From: Gloeophyllum trabeum ATCC 11539
Taxonomy: Eukaryota; Basidiomycota; Agaricomycetes; Gloeophyllales; Gloeophyllaceae
Assembly (NCBI RefSeq): GCF_000344685.1
Contig: NW_006920413.1
Location: 762,806 to 826,805 of the forward strand
Direction of reading: 5' to 3'
DNA length: 64,000 nt
Positions 1 to 13,029 of the stretch are shown here, one piece after another. Made by a program: the position numbers and the translations under genes. Every line of letters begins with the position of its first letter. Positions within the stretch are counted from its first letter, which is position 1. Under the pieces are notes generated by a model, which did not search any database, was not told the DNA's origin, and worked only from the letters and a program-made list of their open reading frames with translations.

Positions 1-557
1 NNNNNNNNNNNNNNNNNNNNNNNNNNNNNNNNNNNNNNNNNNNNNNNNNNNNNNNNNNNNNNNNNNNNNNNNNNNNNNNNNNNNNNNNNNNNNNNNNNNN
101 NNNNNNNNNNNNNNNNNNNNNNNNNNNNNNNNNNNNNNNNNNNNNNNNNNNNNNNNNNNNNNNNNNNNNNNNNNNNNNNNNNNNNNNNNNNNNNNNNNNN
201 NNNNNNNNNNNNNNNNNNNNNNNNNNNNNNNNNNNNNNNNNNNNNNNNNNNNNNNNNNNNNNNNNNNNNNNNNNNNNNNNNNNNNNNNNNNNNNNNNNNN
301 NNNNNNNNNNNNNNNNNNNNNNNNNNNNNNNNNNNNNNNNNNNNNNNNNNNNNNNNNNNNNNNNNNNNNNNNNNNNNNNNNNNNNNNNNNNNNNNNNNNN
401 NNNNNNNNNNNNNNNNNNNNNNNNNNNNNNNNNNNNNNNNNNNNNNNNNNNNNNNNNNNNNNNNNNNNNNNNNNNNNNNNNNNNNNNNNNNNNNNNNNNN
501 NNNNNNNNNNNNNNNNNNNNNNNNNNNNNNNNNNNNNNNNNNNNNNNNNNNNNNNNN
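1..557. other. assembly gap
   Basis: Run of N at the left edge of the window; nothing can be said about its content. Confidence 0.99.
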
Positions 558-3467
558 AGCTAGGATAACTGAGGTACCTTAGCTATCCCTCGAGCTTTCC
601 GAACGTTAGATGACCAGCAGGTGCTGGTGGAAATAGCCGTACCTGCGCGCGTCTAGTTGCGTGTAAGATAGCCGATGCGACTGACATATCCCAACTTATC
701 TTCCATGTCGCTAAGTTAAGTACCTACGTCCTTCATCTTTCACCTGTCAGCTTAGTTATCTCTAGCGATACTGACTAGGACAGCGACGCTATCTTGTTTC
801 AAGCCACAGCATATTCGGCTTTAACCAAGATGCAGCAATCCGCGCTATCACTCCCCTTTCGTGCTCACGAATTATGCTCAAGTCCAACGTCTTCCGTTCA
901 CCTCGCATCGTACCTCCTCGACACAAACCGACGCGCCCTCCAAAGCCTGACCCTGGTGTAGGCGACTTGTGGTTGCAAACGGCTGACTTATCACCAGCAA
1001 ACGCGTTGCTCTTTCAGCACGGAGACTTCGCTAGCGAACTCGTTTTTTGCGAGATGTTTATGCTGCGTATACCAGTGAGTACCACACTTGTTCTGCTGCT
1101 ATAGCACCGCTAAGTCTACTTAGGATCCGGACCCGAGCAAATTCTTCGCTGAGCTCGATACCTACTGCCTCTATGCAGCCATCTCCGTGCCCGTCGACTC
1201 TGGCGTTCCGTCAAGACACCGTGCGAGCCCCGTAGCCATTGTGGAGAAATGGGTAGGCTGCAGGGAAGTTCAAGACAGCCCCGGCTGGACACACTGGGTG
1301 CCCGGTAAAGCGCAGCGGTTTATAGAATCGCGCTCGGACGCGTGCGAGATATTTGCTATGCTAGCCGATACCGACAACAATGTGCAAGTGGTATATTCCT
1401 GTTCCCGCTGCCTGCGGATGGCTAGAGTCAGGGTGGGGCGCGTCTGCCTCTCCTAACGTGGATGCCATTGCGCGCGAGGGGTACGACGGAGGTGAGCTCG
1501 TCATTACGGTTGCACTGTCGCAGTATTTGAGCAGCCTGCAGCGGTAAAAAAAATTCTGGTGAGTGATCATGTACCTGTAGTTCAAGATCTGGATTGACAG
1601 GTGTTCTCAGCCTTTGATTTTTGCGACGACAGCAGCCCTCATCGTAAATCTCGGCTGTGTGGCGTCGATATTGGGTGTAGTACCAGTACCAGTACTACTA
1701 GTATTGCTAGGCGGTGAGTGGTTTCACCAGTCCCACTTTGTGCTCAGCCAATCTTACTTACTTGCCTTCTCTCTGATACAGCTTTTGTCTATTCCCTGTG
1801 GTAGTACGAGCTGGTAGAGCAAGATCGAGGATGATCATGTCGGTGGCGTTGTTACTGTATTTAGATATTGGATGCACATATACGGATGTTATGTAATCAA
1901 TCTGATCGTCCGAATCTCGTCGCCCCGTGAACCGTAGGCTATTCTATGCAAGAGGGGTGCAAGATCCAAATCGGGAACACGGACCTACCTTTGCACTGGG
2001 TCATTATTGATGTTCGGGGTCCTAGTACGCACTCTTTGCTCAGTTTCCCGTTAATCCTTGCACAGTCGCCGAATCAAGTCCCATATTGCTCTAATAAACG
2101 CTTGCACGCATGTAGTACGATATAAGCAATTTTATCATTTAGTCTATGTCACGATTTAATGCCTTCTGAATATCTGCTAGCACGCGCCGTCTGGGACGAA
2201 TGTCAGACCTCGTGCTTGCCAGAAAGTCACATGACACTGCGGGCAAAGATGGGTCTCTAATTTTATCGTCGCTGTCCAAATGAGGTCCGATTGTGCTTCT
2301 GCCGCTGTCCGGCTCGTCCGTACACGGAAGGGGGACTCCCCCCTACCCCCTTTCCGGGGGTCCTGGAAAGTTGGAGGTCGGTGTCCAAAATTCTGGTTTT
2401 GCACCCCTCTTGATTCTATGCACCACAAGACAGTCAACGTGGCTTACGGTCCCAAGCCCGTGATACCCAATCTATCCCCCACCAAGATGTTTAAGGCGAG
2501 AACGTCTCGCCTATGAATCTTCAGGTACAGCTTGGCCAGTAATATCAGGTGTGGATACTTTGAGACATGGGAACATTCTTGCAGCTATCTACTGGCTAGA
2601 CAACAAAGGTATCTCAGTCTGTAGATAGTTCGTGACAACTTGGTCATCCAGGCGCCTATCCACAGGTGGGATAAAGTGCAGCAAACGCAGTGACTGTCTT
2701 TAATGGAGGCTTGTACCCGTTTAGTATCAGCGTCGCAGAAGTCCCCCCCAGGCTCTCGCGCGTGCTCAAAAAGGCAGGATTCTCCGCCCAAAACGGCAGG
2801 TGCACATGGTTGGCATCTGCCGGACCTCGGCACGTATATAGTCTCGACCTCTTCAACGCTTCCTCTACCCTACACCGAGGGTTATACTGCCTATAACGTA
2901 TGCGCTGAATGCGCAAAAGCGCATAGAACCTCATCTACACAATATTAACTCCTTTAAAGTGGGGGGGGGGGGGGGTCGAGGCACTAAATGTGGCCCAGTA
3001 GAAGCCCTACTGGGATCAAAAATCACGCTGAGAGAACTGTAGCTTTTCAGACTGTCTCCTACTTTCAATGGGGAGTCCCAAAAGTCCCAAAGCTCAGTAG
3101 CTCCTCCTGGTACATTATCTACAGGATAAATCACAACTACTAGGTTATAGTACTGCGAGCACAACGGGGAGTCAACAGCACGAAGTTCCTTGCCGTGTAT
3201 TCGGCAAGGTCCTCGCACGTGGTTTACCACTGCTGCGGCGCCCCAGCTACTCGTTTGGGTAGGGTTCACTTCCAAAAGCGGGCTAAGGGGGGACTTCCCT
3301 ATGCTGTATCGGAAATATGCACTAGCCTATCACTTCCAGCATAATGCATGTAACACAGGCCAGCCTTCTGACATTGCCAAGCTAAGGTTAGACGCCCACA
3401 ATCTCTATTATAACGATGAAGATGATGAGCGGAATCTCAGTCGCTATTCTCTCTGCACTCTGTGCTC
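558..3467. other. gene-free stretch with hairpins and a G15 tract
   Basis: I recognise no gene here. Open frames are short, lie on both strands and resemble no family I know. Visible structure: a run of 15 G at 2961-2975; a perfect 8-bp hairpin beginning near 2993 (CCCAGTAG, loop AAGC, CTACTGGG); another near 3190 (CCTTGCCG, loop, CGGCAAGG); and a C/G-rich stem near 2330-2360. It may be intergenic or degraded repeat DNA upstream of the gene at 3468. Confidence 0.5.
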
Positions 3468-5520
3468 ATGGCTGAACCGGTATTAGCGGCGGCGGGGGAA
3501 CGAGCGGTGCCCGATGGCGGCGTCCCGCGTCGTGGCTTGGATACTCCTTCAAAATTCGCCGGGCCTTCGACATCTTCCGGAAGCGGGACTCTGGTGCACG
3601 ATCCTGCCGTGTCCGCTCAACCCCCAGAGGGAGCAGAGGTTCGCAGGAGCAGGTCAGAAGTGCCCTCGAGCCCTCGTCAGCCAGGGCCACAAGGGGAAAC
3701 TTTACCCATCCGTTTCCTCACCCTACAGTCCTACGCTGGGCTCCCTATCGTAAGTGTGATATTTCACAGCGCCAAACTATTATTTTAACACTCGAATTGC
3801 AATTTACATCAGGAAGCTCTTCCCGTACCTCCCATGCTGTACCCGCCTTACGTGGGCCCAGCCACACCCCAGAATCCAATGCAGTCCTATGACTCTGTAC
3901 AGGCCAATATCCAAACTCCGTACTATGTAACGACACTCGACATTATTCCTTCCACCTAACTCTAATGCAAGAAGTTCGTACAGGAAAATGGAATAAGCCA
4001 ACCGGCCTTATTCGACCAGCAGAGAGAAATGCTGAGGTATTTGAAGCGGTTGAATGAATGGTTAGAACGGGATGTATTAGTGCGTGGGATAGACAGGCAG
4101 GATGTTATCGATCAGCTTGACAATCTTCGTAAAGAGCTGGATCGCATACGAAATTCGCCACCTCCCCGTATAGACTCTTCATATAGGCAGGATCTCTCAG
4201 CGTCACAGGAGAACGTTGGAAATCTTGAGGCTCTTGTAAGTACTCACTATTTGTACTAGCCTCGGATTTCTATGTAATTCTGACGGACCCCGAAGCGTGA
4301 TCAAGTTTCGTCTCTGACCTACGGAGAAGGATCAGGGCGGGCTAGGGCCGAAGTGGACGATTATGAAGACTCCAGAGGGCCAGTCGAGCAGGGGTCGCGC
4401 TCGGGGCGTCTAAACGAGGGCGAGCGTGTTCAAACTATATACCGGCCAAGCGGCAACAGGCCGTTACCTGCGACACAGGTTTCTGTGCCACCGACTTCAG
4501 GCTTCCCTCTGGAGAGCGGAGCAGGTTATTACCCTGGTAGGAACGTCTACGCGCCCTCCGATCCACGTCTTGCCTTCCAGCCTTATGACGAGGATTATCA
4601 GCGAGAATTGTCAAATCTTCTGCACCAGAACGTTCCTGTTCTCGGGACGCCGTATCCGACGGTTCCCCCGTCCGTGCCCCCTCCACTCGCTTCCGGGCCT
4701 GTGCCTTACCAGTCAGGGGAGGTGCCTCAATCGTACCCATACCCTAATATCGCCGCAGCTGCTGGGATTGGTGGCCCAGGAGTCCACCGTTTCAAGCCGG
4801 AGTCCGATTGGAGACCATCATGGAATTTCTTCCAGTTGATCGCCTTTAGAGGAGCCACGTCGACAACGATCATGATCAAACCCGACTGGGATGATGAGCA
4901 GCTATTACGCGAGCTTTATAGGACGTACAATAAATTGCGGTCTTGGAGGCGATTATTCTCCCTGAAAACGTTTAGGTGCAGTTTCTCGCTTTGAATTCGC
5001 GGTTACCTGCGTTTGCTGATGGTGGCGTGAAGCTCTATGGTTCACGTTTGGGTGTGTGCATATTCTGGCTTCCGCTCTTGCTGTATCATCTCTTACAGGA
5101 CGATGGCAGGCGGATGTAAACTACATATACCCACAGTTCTCAAGATCTTCCCCGGAAAATGCGTCTTCTTCATTTAAGTCCATGCGAATTCGTTACTATT
5201 TCCGACATCCCAAGGCACAGAGCGGCAAGACAGAGTTCATGCAGTATTTGACCAGGGACCGGCGGTTTGGAGTTATGTACCTAGAAAGGTGGGATCCATA
5301 TAGGATCACCTTTTTGATTTCAGGTCCTGTTATGGCGACCCTGGTGTTCTCAATTCTGTGGGCGTACTTCATGAATAACATCTCCGACGCCTTCACGATC
5401 GGCAGTAAGTCAATGTCCTTGTTTGCATCACTCCCATTGACATTAGTATTCAGGTTATATGGTCACGGCTTACTCGACATTCCTAGTGCTCATCGGAATC
5501 TTGAACTGGGTTGAGTTCTG
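3468..5520 (+). CDS. proline-rich protein with two C-terminal membrane segments (apparent frameshift)
   Basis: Multi-exon gene of unknown function. The start at 3468 opens MAEPVLAAAGERAV. Readable joins are 3749 to the exon opening EALPVPP, then an exon containing REMLRYLKRLNEWLERDV (likely short coiled coil), then RDQVSSLTYGEGSGRA. A long Pro/Ser/Tyr-rich low-complexity stretch follows (about 4400-4800). The conserved-looking C-terminal half has RSWRRLFSLKTF, MRIRYYFRHPK, EFMQYLTRDRRFGVMYLERW and two hydrophobic segments around GPVMATLVFSILWAYF and TAYSFLVLIGILNW, ending NWVEF. I believe similar tail-anchored proline-rich proteins recur in Agaricomycetes, but I know no function. Oddity: the reading frame breaks by one base near 4970-4980, between SLKTF and the phase reading QFLALNSRLPAF, and no normal intron restores it. 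It could be a real lesion, a sequencing error or an unusual intron. The last intron is 5404-5454. Confidence 0.7.
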
Positions 5521-7192
5521 AAGGACTTAGAGTGACGGTGTCCACGTGCACCGCTGTTCCTGGAGCTTGACGAAAATTGAAGGTTGTATGTCGGTTGCTA
5601 TCCCAGAGGTTTCGAGCGATCAATTGCTGTCTGGCCCGACCATGGAGAATCGTCCATGTGATCTGACGATAGCCCCCATGTAGAATACGTGATTTGGTTA
5701 CGACATGCGAATGGATTGTGGTTGACATCACTGCGGCTCGCGTCTGGACGGCACCCATTCATTACAGATAGGGAGACGGTCGTACGCACGAGCTCCAGTC
5801 CATTACCTCCAGCGCACCATCCCTCTAGCTCCGCCATGACCAGCAATCTGGGCGGAAAGCAAGTGATTATAACTTTCGCGAGCCAAATTCCGCGATATTA
5901 CGCTCGGGGGTGCACGAGGGTTAGAAACAGACACGACGCTGCCAGTTGGACCTCCAGGACGATCCTCGTGTCGATAATCACATTGGCTATTAAACGGCGC
6001 TGTGGACTCCAAAATTTCAGGCCGATCACAGTTGGCGATACCTGTGGTGCACCTCGCAGCATGGAACGCAGTAAGCGACGGCGTTTGATACGCTGATCTC
6101 GAAGGTATTCATGGGTCGCGACGGCCTCATAGCCCTGACGCTAGGAGTCGACGAGGGACACAGACGCGTGAGGGGGGCAGAATATAACCGTGATGCCGTG
6201 CTGCATATTTCCCGTCCAAACCGTCGAGAGCCCAGCCGACATGTGAGACTCCATCGAGGTGTTTCCGCCATTGTTGGCTTGGTCGGGCATACGAGCCTCA
6301 TCGCCAAATATACTCCGAGTCCCAGAACACCAGAGGATACACAGCAATCAAATCCGCTGGTCCAGAACCATGCCCTTAGCTATGAATCATCCTCCAGTCG
6401 TGGCGGAAGCATAAGTCAGTCTTCGGCCGCATGATTAGGCCACATTGGCGAGGGCGACGCGGGTGGATCTCGTTGAACCATATCGAAGGATACCCGGTGT
6501 CAAAATTGCGGATGCAAGTCTAACACATCATCAGGGCTATCGAACACGTAAATGCGAACAGAGCTCTCAACGGAAAGAGCCGTTGTATCACCGCTGCCCA
6601 GGGATGTGTAGCTATGCCGGTGAGCCTCTATTGTCCAGTCTTCATTGTGTTGCGATCGTTTTCCAAGAACAATACGGATATCGGAGAACGGCGCCTCGCT
6701 TCTTCGGTGAAGTCGGTAATGAGCCCAAAGCCGCCGTCCGAGATCGCAAACCCCATGAAATGCAGATACCAGATCACAGTGTGCCGCCGTATTCGCCGCA
6801 TCCTCGTCGGACTGTAAGGTGCAGCGAACGCAAGTACATTTTCTTCGGGGCAGTGCATCGCCCGAGGTCGGCCGGCGGATAAGCCGAAGCCAGTGGAGAA
6901 GGCGTGGGAACATACTTGTACCTGTACTTCGTCTCGTCATCCTGCAGTGCATACCACTACCGCGTCTCAGCTCGACGATTTCGGCTTCGATAGTGCCCGA
7001 AAAGCTTGGAAAGAAACACACAGCAGCATCTCGAACTGCAGTTGCATAGCTCTAGCGAGAGACAGCCTGAGTCGCCCGAAAACGGTCTTGGTTCAGCCAC
7101 AATCGGCGGGGAGCGTACGTTCCAAGGGATTGCATCGTTCTTGAAGGACAGCTCGACTTTCAAGACTCGGGAAGACGTTGCTGGACATCGCA
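5521..7192. other. intergenic stretch, no supported gene
   Basis: No gene could be supported. The minus strand has several overlapping open frames between about 5480 and 7020, the longest at 6500-7021. One reads IWYLHFMGFAISDGGFGLITDF and another HPWAAVIQRLFPLRALFAF, which look more protein-like than random, but I could not chain them into a model or place them in a family. A decayed or divergent minus-strand gene is possible. The right end should contain the CCR4 promoter. Confidence 0.4.
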
Positions 7193-9623
7193 ATGTATTA
7201 CCCTCAACAATCCCCGGGTATCGCGCACAAACTCCCTGGCAGCCATCATGACCAGTCGCCCTGGAGCAGATCCCATCATCCTGTCCTAGGTCCTCCAGGA
7301 GCGCAGAACAGCGTCGGTCCACCTCCTACTTCGCCAGGCTACCCGCTGTACAACGGTAATCTTTCCCATGCACTACACCACCACCACGGTCCCTTCTCGC
7401 ACCCTATTCCAGGACATCCGGCGGGTCATCATCACCAGAATTCGCTCTCGCACTTTCCTTCACCGCCGAATGGACATACGCAACAGCACGGGCTGGGGTC
7501 GGGGTCTCCGGGGAGTGCAGCGAGTCAAATGATTACTCCTCATTGGCAGCAGCAGTTGTTGAAATGCGAGGTGCGTGACATGTTATCACAATTGAGATGG
7601 TCCCTTACGTTCCCGTAGATGATCCGTGCTTCTCGATCTCCTCACCACCGCGCGCGTGCGAGTGCGATGGCATCCCGAACCGTGACGAAGTCCGCCATTC
7701 CGATTACCAACCCGAATCTCAAGGCTGCTGCGGAGGTGAATGGGTCTAAGGAGGGAGAGGGCTCGGAGAAGGGGGAAGGCAAGGCAGAGGCGTCACCCCA
7801 CATCGACCACCCCAATCCTGCTACAGGGCCAGTGTCCGAGACGCCCCGACCGCATGCCGTCGAGCGTCCCGAGAATACCTGGAACTCACTGGATATGGGC
7901 GGGGTGTTCATCAAGAACATACCGCCCACATCTGGTCTCTTTTCATTCACCTTCTTGACCAATCTCTACCTAAATCACAACGCGCTCCAGGTTATTCCTC
8001 CCCAAATTGCGAAACTGCGGCACCTGGAGCTGCTGGATCTCTCCGGCAACCAGCTTCATCATGTGCCCCCGGAGCTGGGGATGTTGACCCAGCTGAAGGA
8101 GCTGTACCTGTTTGACAACAGAATCGAGACCTTACCCGCCGAACTCGGTACACTACACCAATTGCAAACGCTGGGTATAGAGGGTAACCCCCTAGATCCG
8201 TCACTAAAGGGGATCGTGCAGAAGGACGGAACGCCTGCTCTGATCGCGTACCTGCGCGACTCCTGTCCAGCGCCGCCTCCACCAGGGGATCGCTCATGGA
8301 CGAACCTGATTAGCCCCGCCGAACGGGAAAGCATGCAGAACGATCCGAATGTGGAGACATTCACCGTGCTATGCCATAATATCCTCGCGGAGAAGTACGC
8401 AACAGAACGGATGTACGCCTACACCCCCTCGTGGGCGTTACAATGGGACTATCGGAAGGAGCTGATCCTGACCGAGCTGATGAACTCGCATGCGGATTTC
8501 CTGTGCCTGCAAGAAGTCGACATTGGGAATTACGAAGAGTTCTTCGTACCTCATCTGGCGGGGGCCGGGTATGAGGGAGTCTACTGGCCAAAGTCAAGGT
8601 ACAAGACTATGACCGGTACTGAGAGGCGGCAAGTAGATGGCTGTGCCACGTTCTACAATGCCAGCAAGTACGTAGCACCCTTATTTTACTCTATTCATAT
8701 CTCTTACTTAACCCCTCGCTTTTAGGTACCAGCTCGTCGAGAAGCAATTGGTCGAGTTCAGTCACCTTGCCATGCAACGGCCCGATTTCAAGAAGACGGA
8801 TGATATGTTCAATCGTGTTCTCGGCAAGGATCACGTTGCTGTCGTCGGTCTCTTCGAGAACAAGGAGACGGGCACGCGACTCATTGTCACGAACGTCCAC
8901 ATTATCTCCGATCCTCAGTTCCGCGATGTGAAACTCGTGCAGGTTGCGTTAATGCTCGACGAGGTCGAGAAGATTGCGAACAATTTCGCCAAGTACCCGC
9001 CACGACTCTTGTCGACAAACTCCCCGACAGATTCATCAGATGATAGATCGGGCTCGTCGAGTGATAACCCACCCGACAGGAGCACGTCGGCGGGGAAATT
9101 GGGTCCTTCATACACTGATGGCACGAAGATCCCGATGATCGTCTGCGGTGATTTCAACTCCATCCCCGGAAGTGGTGTCTACGAGTTCTTGTCAAACGGC
9201 TCCGTCCCTTCTCACCACCCCGATTTCATGTCCCATACGTATGGCCGGTACACATCCGATGGGCTGCGGCATCGGCTGGGATTGAGGAGCGCGTATGCTG
9301 CAGTGGGAGAGCTGCCTATGACTAATTACACTGCGGGGTTCCAGGGGTGTCTTGATTACATCTGGTACTCCTCAGCCAATCTCGCCGTCAACGCGGTGAT
9401 GGGAGAAGTGGATAAGTCGTACCTTGAGAAGGTGGTCGGTTTCCCGAATGCTCACTTCCCCTCTGAGTGAGTTTTATTATCTTTCGATACGAGGACACTT
9501 GCTAACGTTGTTTTGATCAGTCACATCTGCATCATGGGTGAATTTCGGGTCAAGCCACCGCCCAAGGACGCCCCGTCGAGACCAGCACAACCTACTTTCC
9601 CTCAATCCAACGGCGCTCACTGA
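7193..9623 (+). CDS. CCR4: CCR4-type poly(A)-specific deadenylase (CCR4-NOT catalytic subunit)
   Basis: Exons 7193-7570, 7619-8667, 8726-9466 and 9521-9623 join in frame to 756 residues. Order of parts: a Gln/His/Pro-rich N-terminus (MYYPQQSPG and HHHHGP-like stretches); a low-complexity linker; a block of leucine-rich repeats (LTNLYLNHNALQVIPPQIAKL, LRHLELLDLSGNQL, LKELYLFDNRIETLP) that in yeast Ccr4 contacts the Caf1/Pop2 subunit; then an exonuclease-endonuclease-phosphatase domain. Active-site blocks are visible: FLCLQEVD (metal-binding Glu), ICGDFNSIPGSGVYEFL, LDYIWYS and SDHICIMGEF (catalytic Asp-His, created across the last intron). The protein shortens mRNA poly(A) tails, mainly in the cytoplasm. 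The upstream Leu-rich frame extends to 7178, but ATG 7193 is the first Met and matches the usual MYY start. The call is very secure. Confidence 0.96.
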
Positions 9624-12249
9624 TTGGTAGTATAATGGAGATAGTCCATATACATACACATTTTATTCTACTTAAATATTCCGTCGTTCACTTTCGCATG
9701 TGGTGTTTATTTGGTTGGATCTTCGTTGCATCCCATACACTTTGGTATATACGCATCCGCCGTCCTCCCCTTGAGCTTCCTTGTATTTGGACATCGTCAT
9801 CGCCCTCGCTGTTTTGTTTCACTGTGTGCCGTCAACTGTAGCATGTGTGTATAGCTCTCCCTGAAACGATATTTTCAACTCTCTAATGACTGATTTCAGC
9901 TGTGAGTCTCTTCGTGCAATCATCCATTATGAACGGAAGGGACGCATGCAGAATTCGGGACCATACACATTTCGATTCCATATCATCTTCATATAAACGT
10001 AGTGCAGGCACATCCAATCCATCTGCCGCAGTCTAGGATCATAGCCAACACTTAATAACGTCGCGAAATAGCTGCCTTTAGATTTCGAAGAGCTGTGGTT
10101 TACATGCTGCGGGCTCCCTGGGCTGGAGGTACTGCCGGGAGGACTCGGAACGTCCCCCGCGCTGAAAGATAGCGAGGTTCCGTAAAAGCCCTAGGTAGTT
10201 CACCGGGAGTCTGAAGGCACGAGTATCTCTTCGAACACGATACATAGGTGCTTTTGTCTACCACAGGCATCCCATCGACCCCTATGCCCTCGCTGGCTTC
10301 AGCTTATGGCATCCCGCCCATGATACAGCAAGCATGTGGACAGAAAGGGCCCAGGGCATAAAGACCGTCTTCTACGGCGTTCGAGTCAATAATCTTCATG
10401 CAAGCCTGGACAATGCTGCACAAGGGCTGGTACTTGTACATTGACCCCATTGCCAAAAATGCTACGCAAAATTGCCACACTTGCCGGAATGGAATCTCAG
10501 AAGCAGGACGAGATGCCGAAAAGCGCATGGCCGCGGACCGTCGTGCGTGGATGCGAACGCCACGAAGCCTCAGAGAAGCGTATATATAGCTTCGACGGTG
10601 ATTCTCCGGGACCGATAGCTTCCATGCTATGCAGCTATGTCGCTTTGTTGACGAGATCTCGACCTTGGAAGAGGGTGGCATTGCTGCAGCTCCAAAGTCC
10701 AGGCTACAAGTGGAGCAGGTCCGGAACTGGAGGAATGCAGTGACTGAAGGTCAGAATGGACGGAAAAGGTGTATATTTCCGAGAGGTCGATTTCGCTGTA
10801 TACAACAGAAGACGGAGAACCCCGCACCGTAAGTTTATGAAGCCCTACGTCCGCAGCTGCATGTCCGACAATTCAGTCGCAGAGAGGAATACCGGCAGTA
10901 GATGAAGACTGCGCGAAATAGAACCCAGCCTATTCGTACATGACACTTTCGTCGACTGAACCTTGAGAGCCGTGAGTGCACCGCGGCTATTCCTGGCTTC
11001 GACAGCGGAAGCTTTGGAGCGGCCGATGAGCCAATATCTTTGTTCCCGAGCCAAGACCAAGTGCGAGCGAGAGCAGAGGCGAACCTGAAGAGGGGCGCGC
11101 GCGACGAAGGCCGTTCGAGCTACAAGCACAGGCATACGACTGGAGGGACGCGGCAGCCCTACCACACAGAAAGGCTGGAGAGGATATCGAGCATCCTTCC
11201 GAGGTGCAGGCACGGCTGGTCTAGTGTGGAGCCGTATATATGTAGGGGGAACGATCGACATGTTATGCCCATGGTGCGACACCGGGATGTCTCCTGCGTG
11301 GGCGACGAAGGCACCCGCGACCTTACCTGTGTGAACCGTCGGCAAGGAAGCCGCGTCGAATGAATGAAAGAAGAGCGTTGTCTGGAAAGGACGTAAAACA
11401 GACTGCAGGCACGATTGCTGTTGCTGCCCGGCGAAGGCTTCGTCGGTGAGAATCCTTCTGCCTGCCCCACATCCTTGGATCTGCGCGGGAATTACGGCGG
11501 CAGGTCCAGGTCGAATGCCGGAGAAAATGGTCTGTTTCATCGCTTTGTCCGGTCCTAGAATTCCAGCCGGCCGTCGCGGAGACCAGAGAGCCGCAGAGCC
11601 CAACAGCTCCAAAGGAGTCCCGAGGCATTGAAAGGTACCGGTACAGCGGCGTTCTTCATGCTTCTGACGCAGCAAGGGAGAACTTGGGCTTGGCAAGGAG
11701 GGTAGGGAGTCAATTTATGGCAGGCGGCAAAATAGTGGACAGCATGTAGTCAAAAGGAACCTAAGATGGTTGAATACAGAATTGCTTTGAATAACCGTCG
11801 GTGAGCGGGACATGCACAGGATGCGGAATAGTGTCTTATTTAGCCGTCGTGCCGGATATCCGTAGGCAGAAACAAGTCACCGCTGGTTTTCGAGAACAGG
11901 GTAGCCGCAAAGCAAATACAGAGCTAGGCGCTGAAGCCCAACAGCCCAAACCCGTGGCTATGAAGAGTCCATGCTTATCTGTACGATCGTCCGAGACCAG
12001 CGGGATATAGCAGGGAGAAATGCCTTGCAGTTGAAATGCGATTACTTTGAGCCTTTTCTTCGGCAGATGCATCAATGGGCCGGAACTGGGAAAACAGAGA
12101 CACAGAATTGGAGACTCTTGATATGGTTTCGCCGCTCTGCATCGGAAGGGACGGATCTTCCAAGTGGGCAAGGGTGAATCAACCAGGGTTGACACGGCCA
12201 CCGAAAATAAACGTCGAGAGATGAAAGATAGCCCGTCAGCTATTCCGCA

Positions 12250-12712
12250 GCAGGATTGAGCTCAACTAGGCTCCGTTCCGGTCCGTTGGGGGCTCGCGTT
12301 GCTTTATTCAGAAAAAACTGCCCCAGAAGAGAGATATGCGAGCAACCGATGAGTGCGAACGGGAATTCGGTGAACATGCGGCAGGCTATGAGATACCAGA
12401 AGTCTCCCCCTCCAGAAGCAGATACGGCAAGTCCAGAGTCCAGCGATGCAGGCTCTTGATATGGTTTGCACAACCCCATTTCGTGCAGGGTTGAACTCGA
12501 CTGGGATCTGTTCCTATCCGTCCAGCTCGCGTTGCAGTCGCCAGAAAATCAGAGGAGATGCGAGCAACGAGACTCCGAACGAGGCTAAGCGAGCCCCCGG
12601 AGGACCGGTGAATACGCGGTAGGTTACGAGACAGCACGAACCCGCGTCTCTAGAAACAGGATACGGCAAGTCTAGGGTCAAAGGCGGGAGGCGATTGATA
12701 CGGTTTGCACCC
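12250..12712. repeat. two diverged direct repeats of about 237 bp
   Basis: Two adjacent units, about 12250-12475 and 12485-12712, share blocks at offsets of 235-239: TTGAGCTCAACTAGG with TTGAACTCGACTGGG, GATACGGCAAGTCC with GATACGGCAAGTCT, and TTGATATGGTTTGCAC with TTGATACGGTTTGCAC. A partial third copy with TTGATATGGTTTC lies near 12119. Identity is far from complete, so the duplication is old. Confidence 0.65.
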
Positions 12713-13029
12713 ATCTCGTGGAGATCGCCCGTGGGCGATTAGGTCTTCAAGCTTCAGGCCGTGTTTATCTAGCATGTTCGATCCGAGAGCGACCACGGTT
12801 GAGCCGGATAGGCACAGAACGCAGCATCTTCTTGTAAATATAGACTGAGTAGATTATGACTTGGATCAGGAACAAATTGGTGCGGGGCTCGCGGGCGTCG
12901 AAGCCAGATCAGAGCACGCCATCAACGTGAGGGTACGGGCGGGTTGGTTGGAATCAAGCACTTGATGCATGTTGTGTGGTACGGCGCCGCAGCAAACAGG
13001 TTCAATATTAGGAAGAGGCGCCGCGTGCA

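Noticed and set aside
10845..11696. 283-codon minus-strand open frame
   Set aside because: Composition is Arg/Ser/Pro-rich with no domain, intron structure or homology I recognise, and it lies in a repeat-bearing gene-poor block. Kept only as a note.
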